From assembly GCF_012986595.1 (NCBI RefSeq), contig NZ_JAAQYM010000005.1, positions 558,001 to 622,000 on the forward strand: a DNA stretch of 64,000 nt, written 5' to 3'. The stretch comes from Pseudomonas koreensis. Its GTDB lineage: Bacteria > Pseudomonadota > Gammaproteobacteria > Pseudomonadales > Pseudomonadaceae. Of this stretch, positions 27,896-36,398 are shown piece by piece. Below the pieces are notes generated by a model. It did no database searches. It worked only from the letters and a program-made list of their open reading frames with translations, and was not told the origin of the DNA. The position numbers and the translations under genes were made by a program. Within the stretch, counting starts at the first letter, position 1, and each line of letters starts with the position of its first letter.

Positions 27896-28611
27896 TGACC
27901 TTGCGTATTGCTCTGCCCGACTGGCGAGGCTGGATGTGGCTGGCGCTTTGTATAGTGTTCGCGCTTGCGGCCGCCCGTCAGTTGACCCAGCCGTTGTGGG
28001 ACGACCCCGTGATCATTCTCGAAATCGGCGGAACCTATGAAAGCATGATGGAGCATTCCACCGCGCCGTTCAGTCCGTTGATTCGCGGTCACATCTGGGC
28101 TGGCATTCCCAAGACTGATGCGCGCCTGCGCGTTGTCGACCCGCAGTATGGATTCGAGACGCCTTTGGCGCGTTTTTTGTCGGTGGGCTTCGACGATAAC
28201 GTGGTCGACACCATCCGCATGTCCCCGCAAATCGAGCCATTGCTCATCGACGATGCGATGAAGGTGGTTGTCGACCTGCAGGCACAGTGGTGTGCAAAGG
28301 GCTGGAAACCGATAGGCGTGCGGCGCGATCCGACCATGGCGGATACCCCTGAGTGGCGTGCATACGTCAGGCAAGGTGTGCTCTCCGGCGTGTCTTATTG
28401 GCAGGCCGGCGACAAGTATCAGGCAATGCTGTCACTGGCACGATTCAGAGACTCCAGGCATCTCGACCAGGAGCGCTACCTCATCACTCTCGCCCTCGCC
28501 GAGCCTTGGATGCCTGTCGAAGAAAGCGAAAGGCTTTCCGCCGAACCCGATCATTTCCCCCCGCCCCAACCCCAACAAGGAGCCAGCCCATGCCCATCCC
28601 AGCCTTCATGA
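27895..28611 (+). CDS. Membrane-anchored hypothetical protein, possible immunity partner
   Basis: The 238-residue protein begins at the ATG at 27895 that shares a base with the stop codon of the DUF2515 gene. One membrane segment (WMWLALCIVFALAAARQL, ~12-30) is followed by a domain expected in the periplasm. Near its C-terminus it is proline-rich. I do not recognise the family. Its last 22 bases overlap the start of hcp. Tight coupling to an adjacent possible effector and a periplasm-facing anchor are typical of T6SS immunity proteins, but no homology supports that here. Confidence 0.65.
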   Translation: MTLRIALPDWRGWMWLALCIVFALAAARQLTQPLWDDPVIILEIGGTYESMMEHSTAPFSPLIRGHIWAGIPKTDARLRVVDPQYGFETPLARFLSVGFDDNVVDTIRMSPQIEPLLIDDAMKVVVDLQAQWCAKGWKPIGVRRDPTMADTPEWRAYVRQGVLSGVSYWQAGDKYQAMLSLARFRDSRHLDQERYLITLALAEPWMPVEESERLSAEPDHFPPPQPQQGASPCPSQPS

Positions 28612-29096
28612 CTCTCCACGGCAGCCGCCAGGGCCTGATCAGCGCCGGTGCCTTTAGCGAGGATTCGGTGGGCAACAGCTATCAGACCGGACGCGAGGAC
28701 AAGATCATGGTTCAGGCCCTGAACCACGGCATTTTCGTGCCCAAGGGGCAGGGCGCGGGACGGCGGATGCACAAGCCGCTGATCATCACCAAAACCCTCG
28801 ACAAGGCCTCGCCGCTGATTCAAGTCGCGATGTGTTCCGGTGAACTGCTCAGCCAGTGCCGGGTGGAGTGGTATCGCACATCGGCCCAGGGTGTGCAGGA
28901 GCACTTCTACACGATCGAACTGGAGGATGCGTTAATCGTCGGCGCCGAGGTGCTGATGCCGCATTGTCTCGACTCCGGCATGGCGCACTACACGCAACTG
29001 GAGAAAGTCCATTTCACCTACCAACGCATCTACTGGCGGCACGAAGTCAGCCGGACGATGGGGTCCGACGAATGGCAAGGCGAGGGGCGGGGATGA
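28590..29096 (+). CDS. Hcp family type VI secretion tube protein
   Basis: The 168-residue protein starts at the ATG at 28590, preceded by AAGGAG; the longer frame upstream belongs to the overlap with the previous gene. It begins MPIPAFMTLHGSRQGLISAGAF and contains SYQTGREDKIMVQALNHGIFVP and HKPLIITKTLDKASP, hallmarks of the Hcp (DUF796) family. Hcp hexamers stack into the tube fired by the T6SS and can carry effectors in their lumen. No T6SS sheath, baseplate or ClpV gene is in this window, so this is an orphan hcp served by a machine encoded elsewhere. It overlaps the next gene by ATGA. Confidence 0.93.
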   Translation: MPIPAFMTLHGSRQGLISAGAFSEDSVGNSYQTGREDKIMVQALNHGIFVPKGQGAGRRMHKPLIITKTLDKASPLIQVAMCSGELLSQCRVEWYRTSAQGVQEHFYTIELEDALIVGAEVLMPHCLDSGMAHYTQLEKVHFTYQRIYWRHEVSRTMGSDEWQGEGRG

Positions 29097-29569
29097 GGCT
29101 GGTTCACCACTGGCACCTGAGCGAAACCGAACGCCAGCATGTTTATCCGGTGGACCAGGCATTGCAACGGGTTTGTCAGGTGCTGCTAGAGCGGCAGCCC
29201 CTTGAGGGGCTGGATGAACTGCGGGCGGGGTTGCTGATTGATCTGGACAGCGAGGTGCTGGATCAGGTCGAGCGTGGTGAATGGCTGTTATTGAAGCCGC
29301 AGGCCGATTTCGGTCATTGGCCGGTCGCGGCCGCGGTCTTCGATCAGGCGGTGCTGGCGCTGATGAACAATCCGCCTGCGCAACCGCGCAGAACACCGCG
29401 GATCTTTCGTCTGGTCGCCAGCATGACCGGGGAACCGTTGGCGCAGCAGGCCTGCATCGCCACGGTTGATGGCGTCGCCAGCCAGCGAAAAACCGACGCC
29501 GAGGGCATCGCACATCTATTTGCATCGGACGCCGTCTCGCAGATCTCAATGAAAATTTTCAACGTCTGA
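29093..29569 (+). CDS. Small hypothetical protein coupled to hcp
   Basis: The 158-residue protein starts at the ATG at 29093 that overlaps the hcp stop codon. The C-terminal third (RIFRLVASMTGEPLAQQACIA to TDAEGIAHLF) has the pattern of a carboxypeptidase-regulatory-like beta sandwich often seen at the ends of T6SS spike proteins and their adaptors. The N-terminal part is not recognised. No signal peptide or membrane segment is seen. A role in Hcp-linked effector loading is an inference from gene order. Confidence 0.65.
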   Translation: MRLVHHWHLSETERQHVYPVDQALQRVCQVLLERQPLEGLDELRAGLLIDLDSEVLDQVERGEWLLLKPQADFGHWPVAAAVFDQAVLALMNNPPAQPRRTPRIFRLVASMTGEPLAQQACIATVDGVASQRKTDAEGIAHLFASDAVSQISMKIFNV

Positions 29570-29586
29570 ACGGCGCGTCTATCCTT

Positions 29587-29616
29587 TCGCTCACTGACAG
29601 CGAGCGGTTTTTTCTT
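29587..29616 (+). terminator. Probable terminator after the hcp module
   Basis: CGCTC and GAGCG flank a short loop and are followed by six T. The stem is short, so confidence is moderate. Confidence 0.5.
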
Positions 29617-29705
29617 CGATGACCCGATCACGGGTGCCGGCCTTGGCACGTTGTTGTATGGTTGTGGTCGAACCGTTGAACCCAAGTGATTGAAAGGATA
29701 TCGCC

Positions 29706-30773
29706 ATGCTGGACTGGAAGAACCGCGCGGGCAGCGCGCCTGAACGTGCCGCTGAGCCGAAGTCGGCCACCCGCAGCTATGTAGGCGGGCTGCTGTTCAG
29801 CCGCGCGCTGGCCACGTTGATCGGCATTTATCTGCTGGTGACGATCGGCCTCGGCTGGTACTGGAGCCAGGAGCCGGCGCTGTTCCCGGTGGCGCAGAAC
29901 GCCCAGGTTGCGGCCGAGAAAGAAGGCAAGCAGATGGTCGTCGGCTACACCACCGTCGAAACCCTCAAGACCGTGGCCGGCACCTTGCTGGACAAACCGG
30001 GCGGCTATATTTCCAACGATCGTTTCCCGCCGGGCCTGTGGATGGACAACATGCCGAGCTGGGAATACGGCGTGCTGGTGCAGGTGCGCGACCTGACCCG
30101 CGCGCTGCGCAAAGACTTCGCCCGTTCGCAGTCGCAATCGGCCGAAGACGCCGATCTGGCCAAGGCCGAGCCGCGTTTCAACTTCGACAACAAGAGCTGG
30201 ATCCTACCGTCGAGCGAGTCGGAATATCAGGAAGGCATCAACTCCCTGAGCCGTTATCAGGCACGTCTGTCTGACCCTAGTCAGAAAAACGCCCTGTTCT
30301 ACGCGCGCGCCGACAACCTGAACAACTGGCTGGGCGATGTCGGCACCCGTCTGGGTTCGCTGTCGCAGCGTCTGTCGGCCAGTGTTGGCCGGGTCAAGCT
30401 CAACACCGCGCTGAAAACCGAAGTCCCGGCCGTAGGCGAAGTGCCGCAGGTTGACGAGGAAGTCGTCGAGACTCCGTGGATGCAGATCGACAACGTGTTC
30501 TACGAAGCCCGCGGTCAGGCCTGGGCGCTGTCGCACCTGCTGCGTGCCATCGAAGTGGACTTCGCCGATGTGCTGGCGAAGAAGAACGCCACGGTCAGCG
30601 TGCGCCAGATCATCCGTGAGCTGGAAGCGTCGCAAGAGCCGGTCTGGAGCCCGATGATCCTCAACGGCAGCGGCTTCGGTGTGTTGGCCAACCACTCGCT
30701 GGTCATGGCCAACTACATTTCCCGGGCCAACGCCGCAGTGATCGATCTGCGCCAACTGCTCAATCAGGGCTGA
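29706..30773 (+). CDS. DUF2333 family membrane protein
   Basis: The 355-residue protein has one N-terminal membrane segment (ALATLIGIYLLVTIGLGWYW, ~35-55) and a large soluble part, probably periplasmic. The conserved DKPGGYISNDRFPPGLWMDNMPSWEYGVL block identifies the DUF2333 family, which has no assigned function. In PAO1 the homologue (PA4842) lies directly next to gcbA; here the hcp module separates them. It is followed 3 bases later by the NUDIX gene, so the two are very likely co-transcribed. Confidence 0.85.
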   Translation: MLDWKNRAGSAPERAAEPKSATRSYVGGLLFSRALATLIGIYLLVTIGLGWYWSQEPALFPVAQNAQVAAEKEGKQMVVGYTTVETLKTVAGTLLDKPGGYISNDRFPPGLWMDNMPSWEYGVLVQVRDLTRALRKDFARSQSQSAEDADLAKAEPRFNFDNKSWILPSSESEYQEGINSLSRYQARLSDPSQKNALFYARADNLNNWLGDVGTRLGSLSQRLSASVGRVKLNTALKTEVPAVGEVPQVDEEVVETPWMQIDNVFYEARGQAWALSHLLRAIEVDFADVLAKKNATVSVRQIIRELEASQEPVWSPMILNGSGFGVLANHSLVMANYISRANAAVIDLRQLLNQG

Positions 30774-30776
30774 GTC

Positions 30777-31334
30777 ATGGTCGATAGCGCCAAAGAGGCG
30801 GCCCACCGCGCCGCCTCCGATGCCGAACAGATCGCCTGGGTCGACGAGCAGGACAACCTGCTCGGCGCTCTGGTGCGGGCCGATTTGCGTGAACGTGGCC
30901 TGATCGGGCGCGGCACCTACATCATGCTGTTCAACTCTGCCGGCGAACTCTGTGTACACCGGCGCACCTTGAGCAAGGCCATTTACCCCGGTTACTGGGA
31001 CGTGGCGGCGGGCGGCATGGTGCAGGCGGACGAGACTTACGCCGAGTCGGCGGCCCGTGAGCTGGAGGAAGAGTTGGGCGTGAGCGGCGTAGAACTCACC
31101 GCCCATGACCATTTCTTCTTCGAAGACACCGGCAATCGCCTGTGGTGTTCGGCGTTTTCTGCGGTGTGGGACGGCCCGTTGAAACTGCAGCCGGAAGAAG
31201 TCCTGGAAGCGCGCTTCATTCCGGTCGAACAAGTGCTGCTGGAAATCGAGCAAAAGCCTTACTGCCCGGACTCGCTGGCAGCGTTGAAGCGCTATCTCAA
31301 GGCTCAACAAAGCGACGTCGCAAAGAACTCATAA
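30777..31334 (+). CDS. NUDIX hydrolase
   Basis: The 185-residue protein has a complete Nudix box GGMVQADETYAESAARELEEELGV (G-x5-E-x7-REUxEExGU, ~80-103), so it should hydrolyse a nucleoside-diphosphate-linked substrate with Mg2+. Sequence around the box resembles the YfcD subgroup of small Nudix enzymes. The substrate cannot be told from sequence. The start ATG lies 3 bases after the DUF2333 stop codon. Confidence 0.9.
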   Translation: MVDSAKEAAHRAASDAEQIAWVDEQDNLLGALVRADLRERGLIGRGTYIMLFNSAGELCVHRRTLSKAIYPGYWDVAAGGMVQADETYAESAARELEEELGVSGVELTAHDHFFFEDTGNRLWCSAFSAVWDGPLKLQPEEVLEARFIPVEQVLLEIEQKPYCPDSLAALKRYLKAQQSDVAKNS

Positions 31335-31522
31335 ATTGGCGCCGATTGGCTCTTAGCAATTGCGCTTTTTGCCGTTACACTGCGCGACCTTTTCAAGCTG
31401 TACCGGCCTGCTTTTGCAGGAGCATCCGGTGCAGTAGCGCTGCCCCTGCCTGAGTGGGGCTTCGCGGTCGATAACCTTGCCCAAGGTTGCGATCAGTCTT
31501 TGTCCTCCCAAGAGGATTGCCG

Positions 31523-31894
31523 GTGGCCAAAAAAGCCGCATCCTTCGCCGCCCTTGGTGGCCTGGTATTTTCCACCGACGCAGGTCGTCATTGCCCGGAA
31601 TGCAGTAAGCCGGTGGACGCCTGTATCTGCAAACAAACCGTGATCCCGGCCGGGGACGGCATTGCCCGCGTACGTCGCGAGAGCAAGGGCCGTGGCGGCA
31701 AGACGGTGACCACCATCACCGGCGTGCCACTGGCCGAAGAGGCCCTCAAGGAGCTTGCGACAACGTTGAAGAAACGTTGCGGCACCGGTGGGGCGTTGAA
31801 GGACGGGGTCATCGAAATCCAGGGCGATCATGTCGAGCTACTCTTGGCAGAGCTGATCAAGCACGGTTTCAAAGCGAAGAAGTCCGGCGGCTAG
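31523..31894 (+). CDS. SUI1/eIF1-like translation factor
   Basis: The 123-residue protein starts at the GTG at 31523 with AGAGGA about 7 bases upstream. The C-terminal SUI1 fold (RVRRESKGRGGKTVTTITGVPL ... GALKDGVIEIQGDHVELLLAELIKHGF) matches the bacterial YciH family, related to eukaryotic initiation factor eIF1. An N-terminal cluster CPEC ... CIC (residues ~24-37) could bind a metal. In E. coli YciH modulates initiation fidelity; the role here is presumed similar. It lies in the conserved place between the NUDIX gene and speA. Confidence 0.9.
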   Translation: MAKKAASFAALGGLVFSTDAGRHCPECSKPVDACICKQTVIPAGDGIARVRRESKGRGGKTVTTITGVPLAEEALKELATTLKKRCGTGGALKDGVIEIQGDHVELLLAELIKHGFKAKKSGG

Positions 31895-31898
31895 CAGC

Positions 31899-31975
31899 CT
31901 CTGTGAAAACCACCCGCGGCTTGATCCGGTTCTGCAATGTTCAGCGCCGGCGTCGTCTCCATGGTTTTCACAGAG
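31899..31975. repeat. Inverted repeat between SUI1 gene and speA
   Basis: CTCTGTGAAAACCA (31899-31912) and TGGTTTTCACAGAG (31962-31975) are perfect 14-base arms around a 49-base spacer. It starts 5 bases after the SUI1 stop codon. No T run follows. Confidence 0.7.
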
Positions 31976-32111
31976 CCTGTTCATACCGGTTTCTAAACTA
32001 CACGCGGTCAGCGCGGTCTACCGCCGCGCTGACGAACCGTCATTTTCATTCTTTAGACTGCGCCGGCCTGAGATCAGGCGACGCACTATGACTTCTTTAT
32101 AGGGGACTTCG

Positions 32112-34025
32112 ATGTCCGTACGACGCACACGTAAAGACGATGGCAGCCAATGGACAGTTGCGGACAGCCGCAGTGTTTACGGGATTCGCCATTGGGGGGC
32201 CGGGTATTTCGCGATCAATGACGCCGGTCGCGTCGAAGTTCGTCCGAACGGCCCGAGCAGTTCGCCTATCGACCTGTTCGAACAGGTCGACCAACTGCGC
32301 AAGAGCGGCTTGTCCTTGCCGTTGCTGGTGCGTTTCCCCGACATCCTGCAAGACCGCGTCCGTCAGCTGACCGGTGCTTTCGACTCGAACATCGAGCGCC
32401 TGGAATACCAGAGCAAGTACACCGCGCTGTACCCGATCAAGGTTAACCAGCAAGAAGCGGTGATCGAGAACATCATCGCCACCCAGAACGTGTCCATCGG
32501 TCTGGAAGCCGGTTCCAAGCCTGAATTGCTGGCCGTGCTGGCGCTGGCGCCGAAGGGCGGCACCATCGTCTGCAACGGTTACAAGGACCGCGAGTTCATC
32601 CGTCTGGCACTGATGGGCCAGAAGCTCGGCCACAACGTGTTCATCGTGATCGAGAAAGAATCCGAAGTCGGCCTGGTGATCGAAGAAGCGGCCTCGCTCA
32701 AGGTCAAGCCACAGGTCGGCCTGCGCGTGCGCCTGTCGTCGCTGGCCTCGTCGAAGTGGGCGGACACCGGTGGCGAGAAATCCAAATTCGGTCTGTCGGC
32801 GGCGCAACTGCTGTCGGTGGTCGAGCGCTTCCGCGCCGCCGGCCTGGATCAGGGCATTCGCCTGCTGCACTTTCACATGGGCTCGCAGATCGCCAACCTC
32901 GCTGACTACCAGCACGGTTTCAAGGAAGCGATCCGTTACTACGGCGAGCTGCGCAACCTCGGCCTGCCGGTCGATCACATCGACGTCGGTGGCGGTCTGG
33001 GTGTCGACTACGACGGTACCCACTCGCGTAACGCCAGTTCGATCAACTACGACATGGACGACTACGCCGGTGTCGTGGTCGGGATGCTCAAGGAATTCTG
33101 CGATGCGCAGAGCCTGCCGCACCCGCACATCTTCTCCGAAAGCGGCCGCTCGCTGACCGCGCACCACGCGATGCTGGTGGTGCAGGTGACCGACGTCGAG
33201 AAGCACAACGACGAAATTCCGCTGATCGAAAACAAGGAAGCGCTGCCGGAAACCGTGCAGTGGCTGGTGGACCTGCTCGGTCCGACCGACATCGAAATGG
33301 TCACCGAAACCTACTGGCGCGCCACTCACTACATGAGCGACGTGGCCTCGCAGTACGCCGACGGCAAGCTGACCCTGGCGGAGAAAGCCCTGGCCGAGCA
33401 GTGCTATTTCGCCGTCTGCCGTCGCCTGCACAACTCGCTGAAGGCGCGCCAGCGTTCGCATCGCCAGGTGCTCGACGAACTCAACGACAAGCTGGCCGAC
33501 AAGTACATCTGCAACTTCTCGGTCTTCCAGAGCCTGCCGGACACCTGGGCGATCGATCAGGTACTGCCGATCATCCCGCTGCATCGTCTCGATGAAGAGC
33601 CGCTGCGTCGTGCGGTGCTGCAAGACCTGACCTGCGACTCCGACGGCAAGATCAATCAGTACGTCGACGAGCAGAGCATCGAGACCAGCCTGCCGGTGCA
33701 CGGTCTGAACGAGGGCGAGGACTACCTGCTGGGCGTGTTCCTGGTCGGCGCCTATCAGGAAATCCTCGGCGACATGCACAACCTGTTCGGTGACACCGAC
33801 TCGGTGAACATCTACCAGAACGCCGATGGCAGCGTGTACCACGCCGGTATCGAAACCCACGACACCATCGAAGACATGCTGCGCTACGTGCACTTGTCGC
33901 CGGAAGAACTGATGACCCACTACCGCGACAAGTGCGCCAGTGCCCGCATCAGTGCCAGCGAACGCACGCAGTTCCTCGATGCCTTGCGTCTGGGCCTGAC
34001 CCGCTCCTCCTACCTGTCTTCCTGA
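32112..34025 (+). CDS. speA: Biosynthetic arginine decarboxylase
   Basis: The 637-residue protein has full family length. It converts arginine to agmatine with pyridoxal phosphate, the first step of putrescine synthesis by this route. The N-terminal barrel carries YPIKVNQQEAVIENI with the PLP-binding lysine and LLHFHMGSQIAN and VGGGLGVDYDGT. The C-terminal part has FSVFQSLPDTWAIDQVLPIIPLHRLDE. A strong AGGGGAC ribosome site precedes the ATG. It follows the SUI1 gene, as in PAO1. Confidence 0.96.
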   Translation: MSVRRTRKDDGSQWTVADSRSVYGIRHWGAGYFAINDAGRVEVRPNGPSSSPIDLFEQVDQLRKSGLSLPLLVRFPDILQDRVRQLTGAFDSNIERLEYQSKYTALYPIKVNQQEAVIENIIATQNVSIGLEAGSKPELLAVLALAPKGGTIVCNGYKDREFIRLALMGQKLGHNVFIVIEKESEVGLVIEEAASLKVKPQVGLRVRLSSLASSKWADTGGEKSKFGLSAAQLLSVVERFRAAGLDQGIRLLHFHMGSQIANLADYQHGFKEAIRYYGELRNLGLPVDHIDVGGGLGVDYDGTHSRNASSINYDMDDYAGVVVGMLKEFCDAQSLPHPHIFSESGRSLTAHHAMLVVQVTDVEKHNDEIPLIENKEALPETVQWLVDLLGPTDIEMVTETYWRATHYMSDVASQYADGKLTLAEKALAEQCYFAVCRRLHNSLKARQRSHRQVLDELNDKLADKYICNFSVFQSLPDTWAIDQVLPIIPLHRLDEEPLRRAVLQDLTCDSDGKINQYVDEQSIETSLPVHGLNEGEDYLLGVFLVGAYQEILGDMHNLFGDTDSVNIYQNADGSVYHAGIETHDTIEDMLRYVHLSPEELMTHYRDKCASARISASERTQFLDALRLGLTRSSYLSS

Positions 34026-34257
34026 GATCGGTTGCGCTCCCGTCGGGTTGTCTGAAGTTTTTCCTCAAGCTGCGGAAAATTCGGATGACCCGGTGGGACA
34101 TATCCCCAAAACCTCGCGAAATGTTTGGCCAACTGCACCAGCAAAGTCATTCGGTCTGCTTTTCGCGTAGGTCATTTCCTAAGTTGTACTTCTGCTCTCT
34201 ACTCGGCCATGGCTCTCGGCGAGAATCCCCGGCCGCCCCTCCTGTAGAGATCCGCCC

Positions 34258-35595
34258 ATGTTCGATTCAGTCAACGAGCCGTCGTTTCGTCTCGATGTAG
34301 CGGGGCTGCCCGAGCCCTTCGAGGTGTTGGCCTTTACCGGGAGTGAGGGCATCAGCGAGCCTTTTGCCTTTGACATCGACGTCATGATTGAAGACCCGCA
34401 CCTGGACCTTGCCGGCCTGCTGCATCGCTGCGCTTTTCTGCAGTTCGGGCCTTTGGCCAATGGTCTGAACGGGCAGTTGCAGAGTGTCGTCCAGCATGAA
34501 CACGGCGAGGGTTTGCGCTTATGTCGAGTGACGCTGGGGCCGAAGCTGAGTTGTCTGGCGTTGCGCTTCAGTCAGCGGATTTTCAGCGGCCGTTCGGTGC
34601 CGCAGATCCTGATGCAGGTGCTCAAGGAGCATGGGATCGTCGGATCACAGTGCCGCTTTGACCTGCGCGTCGAGTATCCGGCGCGCATTTTTTGCACCCA
34701 GTACCGCGAGTCTGACCTGCAATTTTTCCAGCGTCTGTGCGCGCAGGCGCGAATCCACTATTACTTCGAGCACGGGCGTGACGGGCATTGTCTGGTGTTC
34801 GGCGATGAGCCCGAACAATTGCCCAAGGCTGACGCGGCGTCATTCGATGACCTCGGCGAATCGCCGGCGCTGCGTCGCTGGCAACTGCAGGTGGGGACCC
34901 GACCCGGCGGCAAGGACAGCCTTGCGATGCACACGGCTGAAGGGCAATCGGATCTGCCGACCTTGCGCAGCGGCCAGTGGCTGTCGCTGCACGGTCATCC
35001 GTTTGCCGAGTGCAACCGTCACTGGTTGCTGAGGCGGATCGAACACCGCGCCGATACCGCCGCCGAGCCGCCCTACAGCAATCGTGTCCTCGGCGTCGCG
35101 CAGATGTTGGCGCCGGCTCCGGTCAGCGTTCAGGCCCGGCCGCGCATGCACAGTCTGCAACGGGCCTGGGTGGTGACGGTCGACGAGCCGCGTCCCGATC
35201 ATTCGCGGCCGGTGGCGGTGCAGTTCGACTGGCTCTACCAGGGCGAAGGAGCCGCCGCGAGCCATTGCTGGCTGCCACTCGCGCCGGCGCTAACGGCGAC
35301 TGCACTGGCGAGCCTGCATGAAGGTGTCGAAGTGGTGGTGAGCTTTCTTGAGGGTGATCCGGATCAGCCCGTGATCAGTGGCGTGCTGCAGGAGCCGGCG
35401 CGGGTCGATGACCGGGAAGATGAGCTGACCCTTCCCGATGAACTGCCCGGTGCAGGCTTCGCACAATGGCTGAAATCGGCGGAGCCCATGTTGTTGCTGT
35501 GCCTGATCCCCGGGGGCGGGAGTTACCAGCATTGTCCGGCGGCGGTGTGCAGTTGTCGGCTGCTCGCGGCGCTGGACCGGAGCGACGCACCATGA
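34258..35595 (+). CDS. Short VgrG-type T6SS spike protein
   Basis: The 445-residue protein has the gp27-like N-terminal half (FEVLAFTGSEGISEPFAFDIDVM; RVTLGPKLSCLALRFSQRIF; ESDLQFFQRLCAQARIHYYFEH) and a gp5-like OB fold near ~305-385 (VAVQFDWLYQGEG ... VVVSFLEGDPDQPVISGVL). The extended beta-helical needle found in 600-700 residue VgrGs is missing. The C-terminus with MLLLCLIPGGGSYQHC resembles other short Pseudomonas VgrG proteins that I recall, so truncation by mutation is not required. The following gene overlaps it by ATGA. The spike would be used by a T6SS encoded elsewhere. Confidence 0.85.
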   Translation: MFDSVNEPSFRLDVAGLPEPFEVLAFTGSEGISEPFAFDIDVMIEDPHLDLAGLLHRCAFLQFGPLANGLNGQLQSVVQHEHGEGLRLCRVTLGPKLSCLALRFSQRIFSGRSVPQILMQVLKEHGIVGSQCRFDLRVEYPARIFCTQYRESDLQFFQRLCAQARIHYYFEHGRDGHCLVFGDEPEQLPKADAASFDDLGESPALRRWQLQVGTRPGGKDSLAMHTAEGQSDLPTLRSGQWLSLHGHPFAECNRHWLLRRIEHRADTAAEPPYSNRVLGVAQMLAPAPVSVQARPRMHSLQRAWVVTVDEPRPDHSRPVAVQFDWLYQGEGAAASHCWLPLAPALTATALASLHEGVEVVVSFLEGDPDQPVISGVLQEPARVDDREDELTLPDELPGAGFAQWLKSAEPMLLLCLIPGGGSYQHCPAAVCSCRLLAALDRSDAP

Positions 35596-36386
35596 GCGGC
35601 GCGGCGCTTGAGCAACCTGCGCAGTGGTTGCTGCTCGATGGACCCGAATCCCCCCGGGCCCTGGCGCTCTTGCGCCAGAGCTTCGTCACGGTGCGGTGCT
35701 GGCCATTGTTCGACGGCACCGAGTTTCAACCGGTCAGCGATGCCGGCCCGGTATTGGTCGATTTGCAGGCGGAAGCCGGATTGGCCGCATTGTGTCACCA
35801 CGACCCGCACACCTGGCGCGGCCTGCTGCTGGTGTGTGATGCCTCGGAACAGCGGCTGTTGAGTCATCTGCGGCGGATGCTGACGGTGTCCTTCGGCCTC
35901 AATCACCGGGCCTTGCTCGGCTATTACAACCGCCAGACCGCCAGTTATTTCTTCGATGCCTGCGATGCCGCCGAGTTGAGTCGCTGGCTGGGGCCGATCC
36001 GCCAGTTGCGCTGGTTCGGCGGCACCTGGGCGGACCGGGCAATCGGCAGTCTGGGCTGGCAACAATTGCGCAATCCGCAGTGGCCGGTCGAACCCCTGGG
36101 GAACGAACAAAGCCTCACCCCTCGTCAGCGCGAGCGGTTGCAGACGTGCCTGCTCGAGCAGCACATCTGGCGCTGGAGCCAATCGATGGGAACCGATTAC
36201 TTGCAGATGGCCTCCCATGTCCAGCAGGGTCTGGCCCTGGGTTTCAGCGAACGGCCGGTGCTGGATGACTGGTTGTGGCTACGCTTGCACTATCCCCGGG
36301 CGAAACTGCCAGACATTCAGGGCGCGCTGACTTCGCAGGCGCGGCTCGAGCAGGTGCGGCGGCATTGGCAGAACGATCAATCTTGA
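35592..36386 (+). CDS. DUF4123 family T6SS adaptor/chaperone
   Basis: The 264-residue protein starts at the ATG at 35592, overlapping the vgrG stop codon. DUF4123 (Tap/TEC) proteins load specific effectors onto their cognate VgrG, and the vgrG-DUF4123-effector order is standard. The sequence HTWRGLLLVCDASEQRLLSHLRRMLTVSFG and FFDACDAAELSRWLGPIRQL fit that family. No membrane segment or signal peptide is seen. The next gene, a lipoprotein hydrolase, starts 12 bases later. Confidence 0.8.
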   Translation: MSGAALEQPAQWLLLDGPESPRALALLRQSFVTVRCWPLFDGTEFQPVSDAGPVLVDLQAEAGLAALCHHDPHTWRGLLLVCDASEQRLLSHLRRMLTVSFGLNHRALLGYYNRQTASYFFDACDAAELSRWLGPIRQLRWFGGTWADRAIGSLGWQQLRNPQWPVEPLGNEQSLTPRQRERLQTCLLEQHIWRWSQSMGTDYLQMASHVQQGLALGFSERPVLDDWLWLRLHYPRAKLPDIQGALTSQARLEQVRRHWQNDQS

Positions 36387-36398
36387 GGTGCAGTGCTC

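Noticed and set aside
34258..35595. VgrG broken by a frameshift
   Set aside because: The short C-terminus with the CLIPGGGSYQHC block resembles intact short VgrGs, and the adaptor gene overlaps its stop normally.
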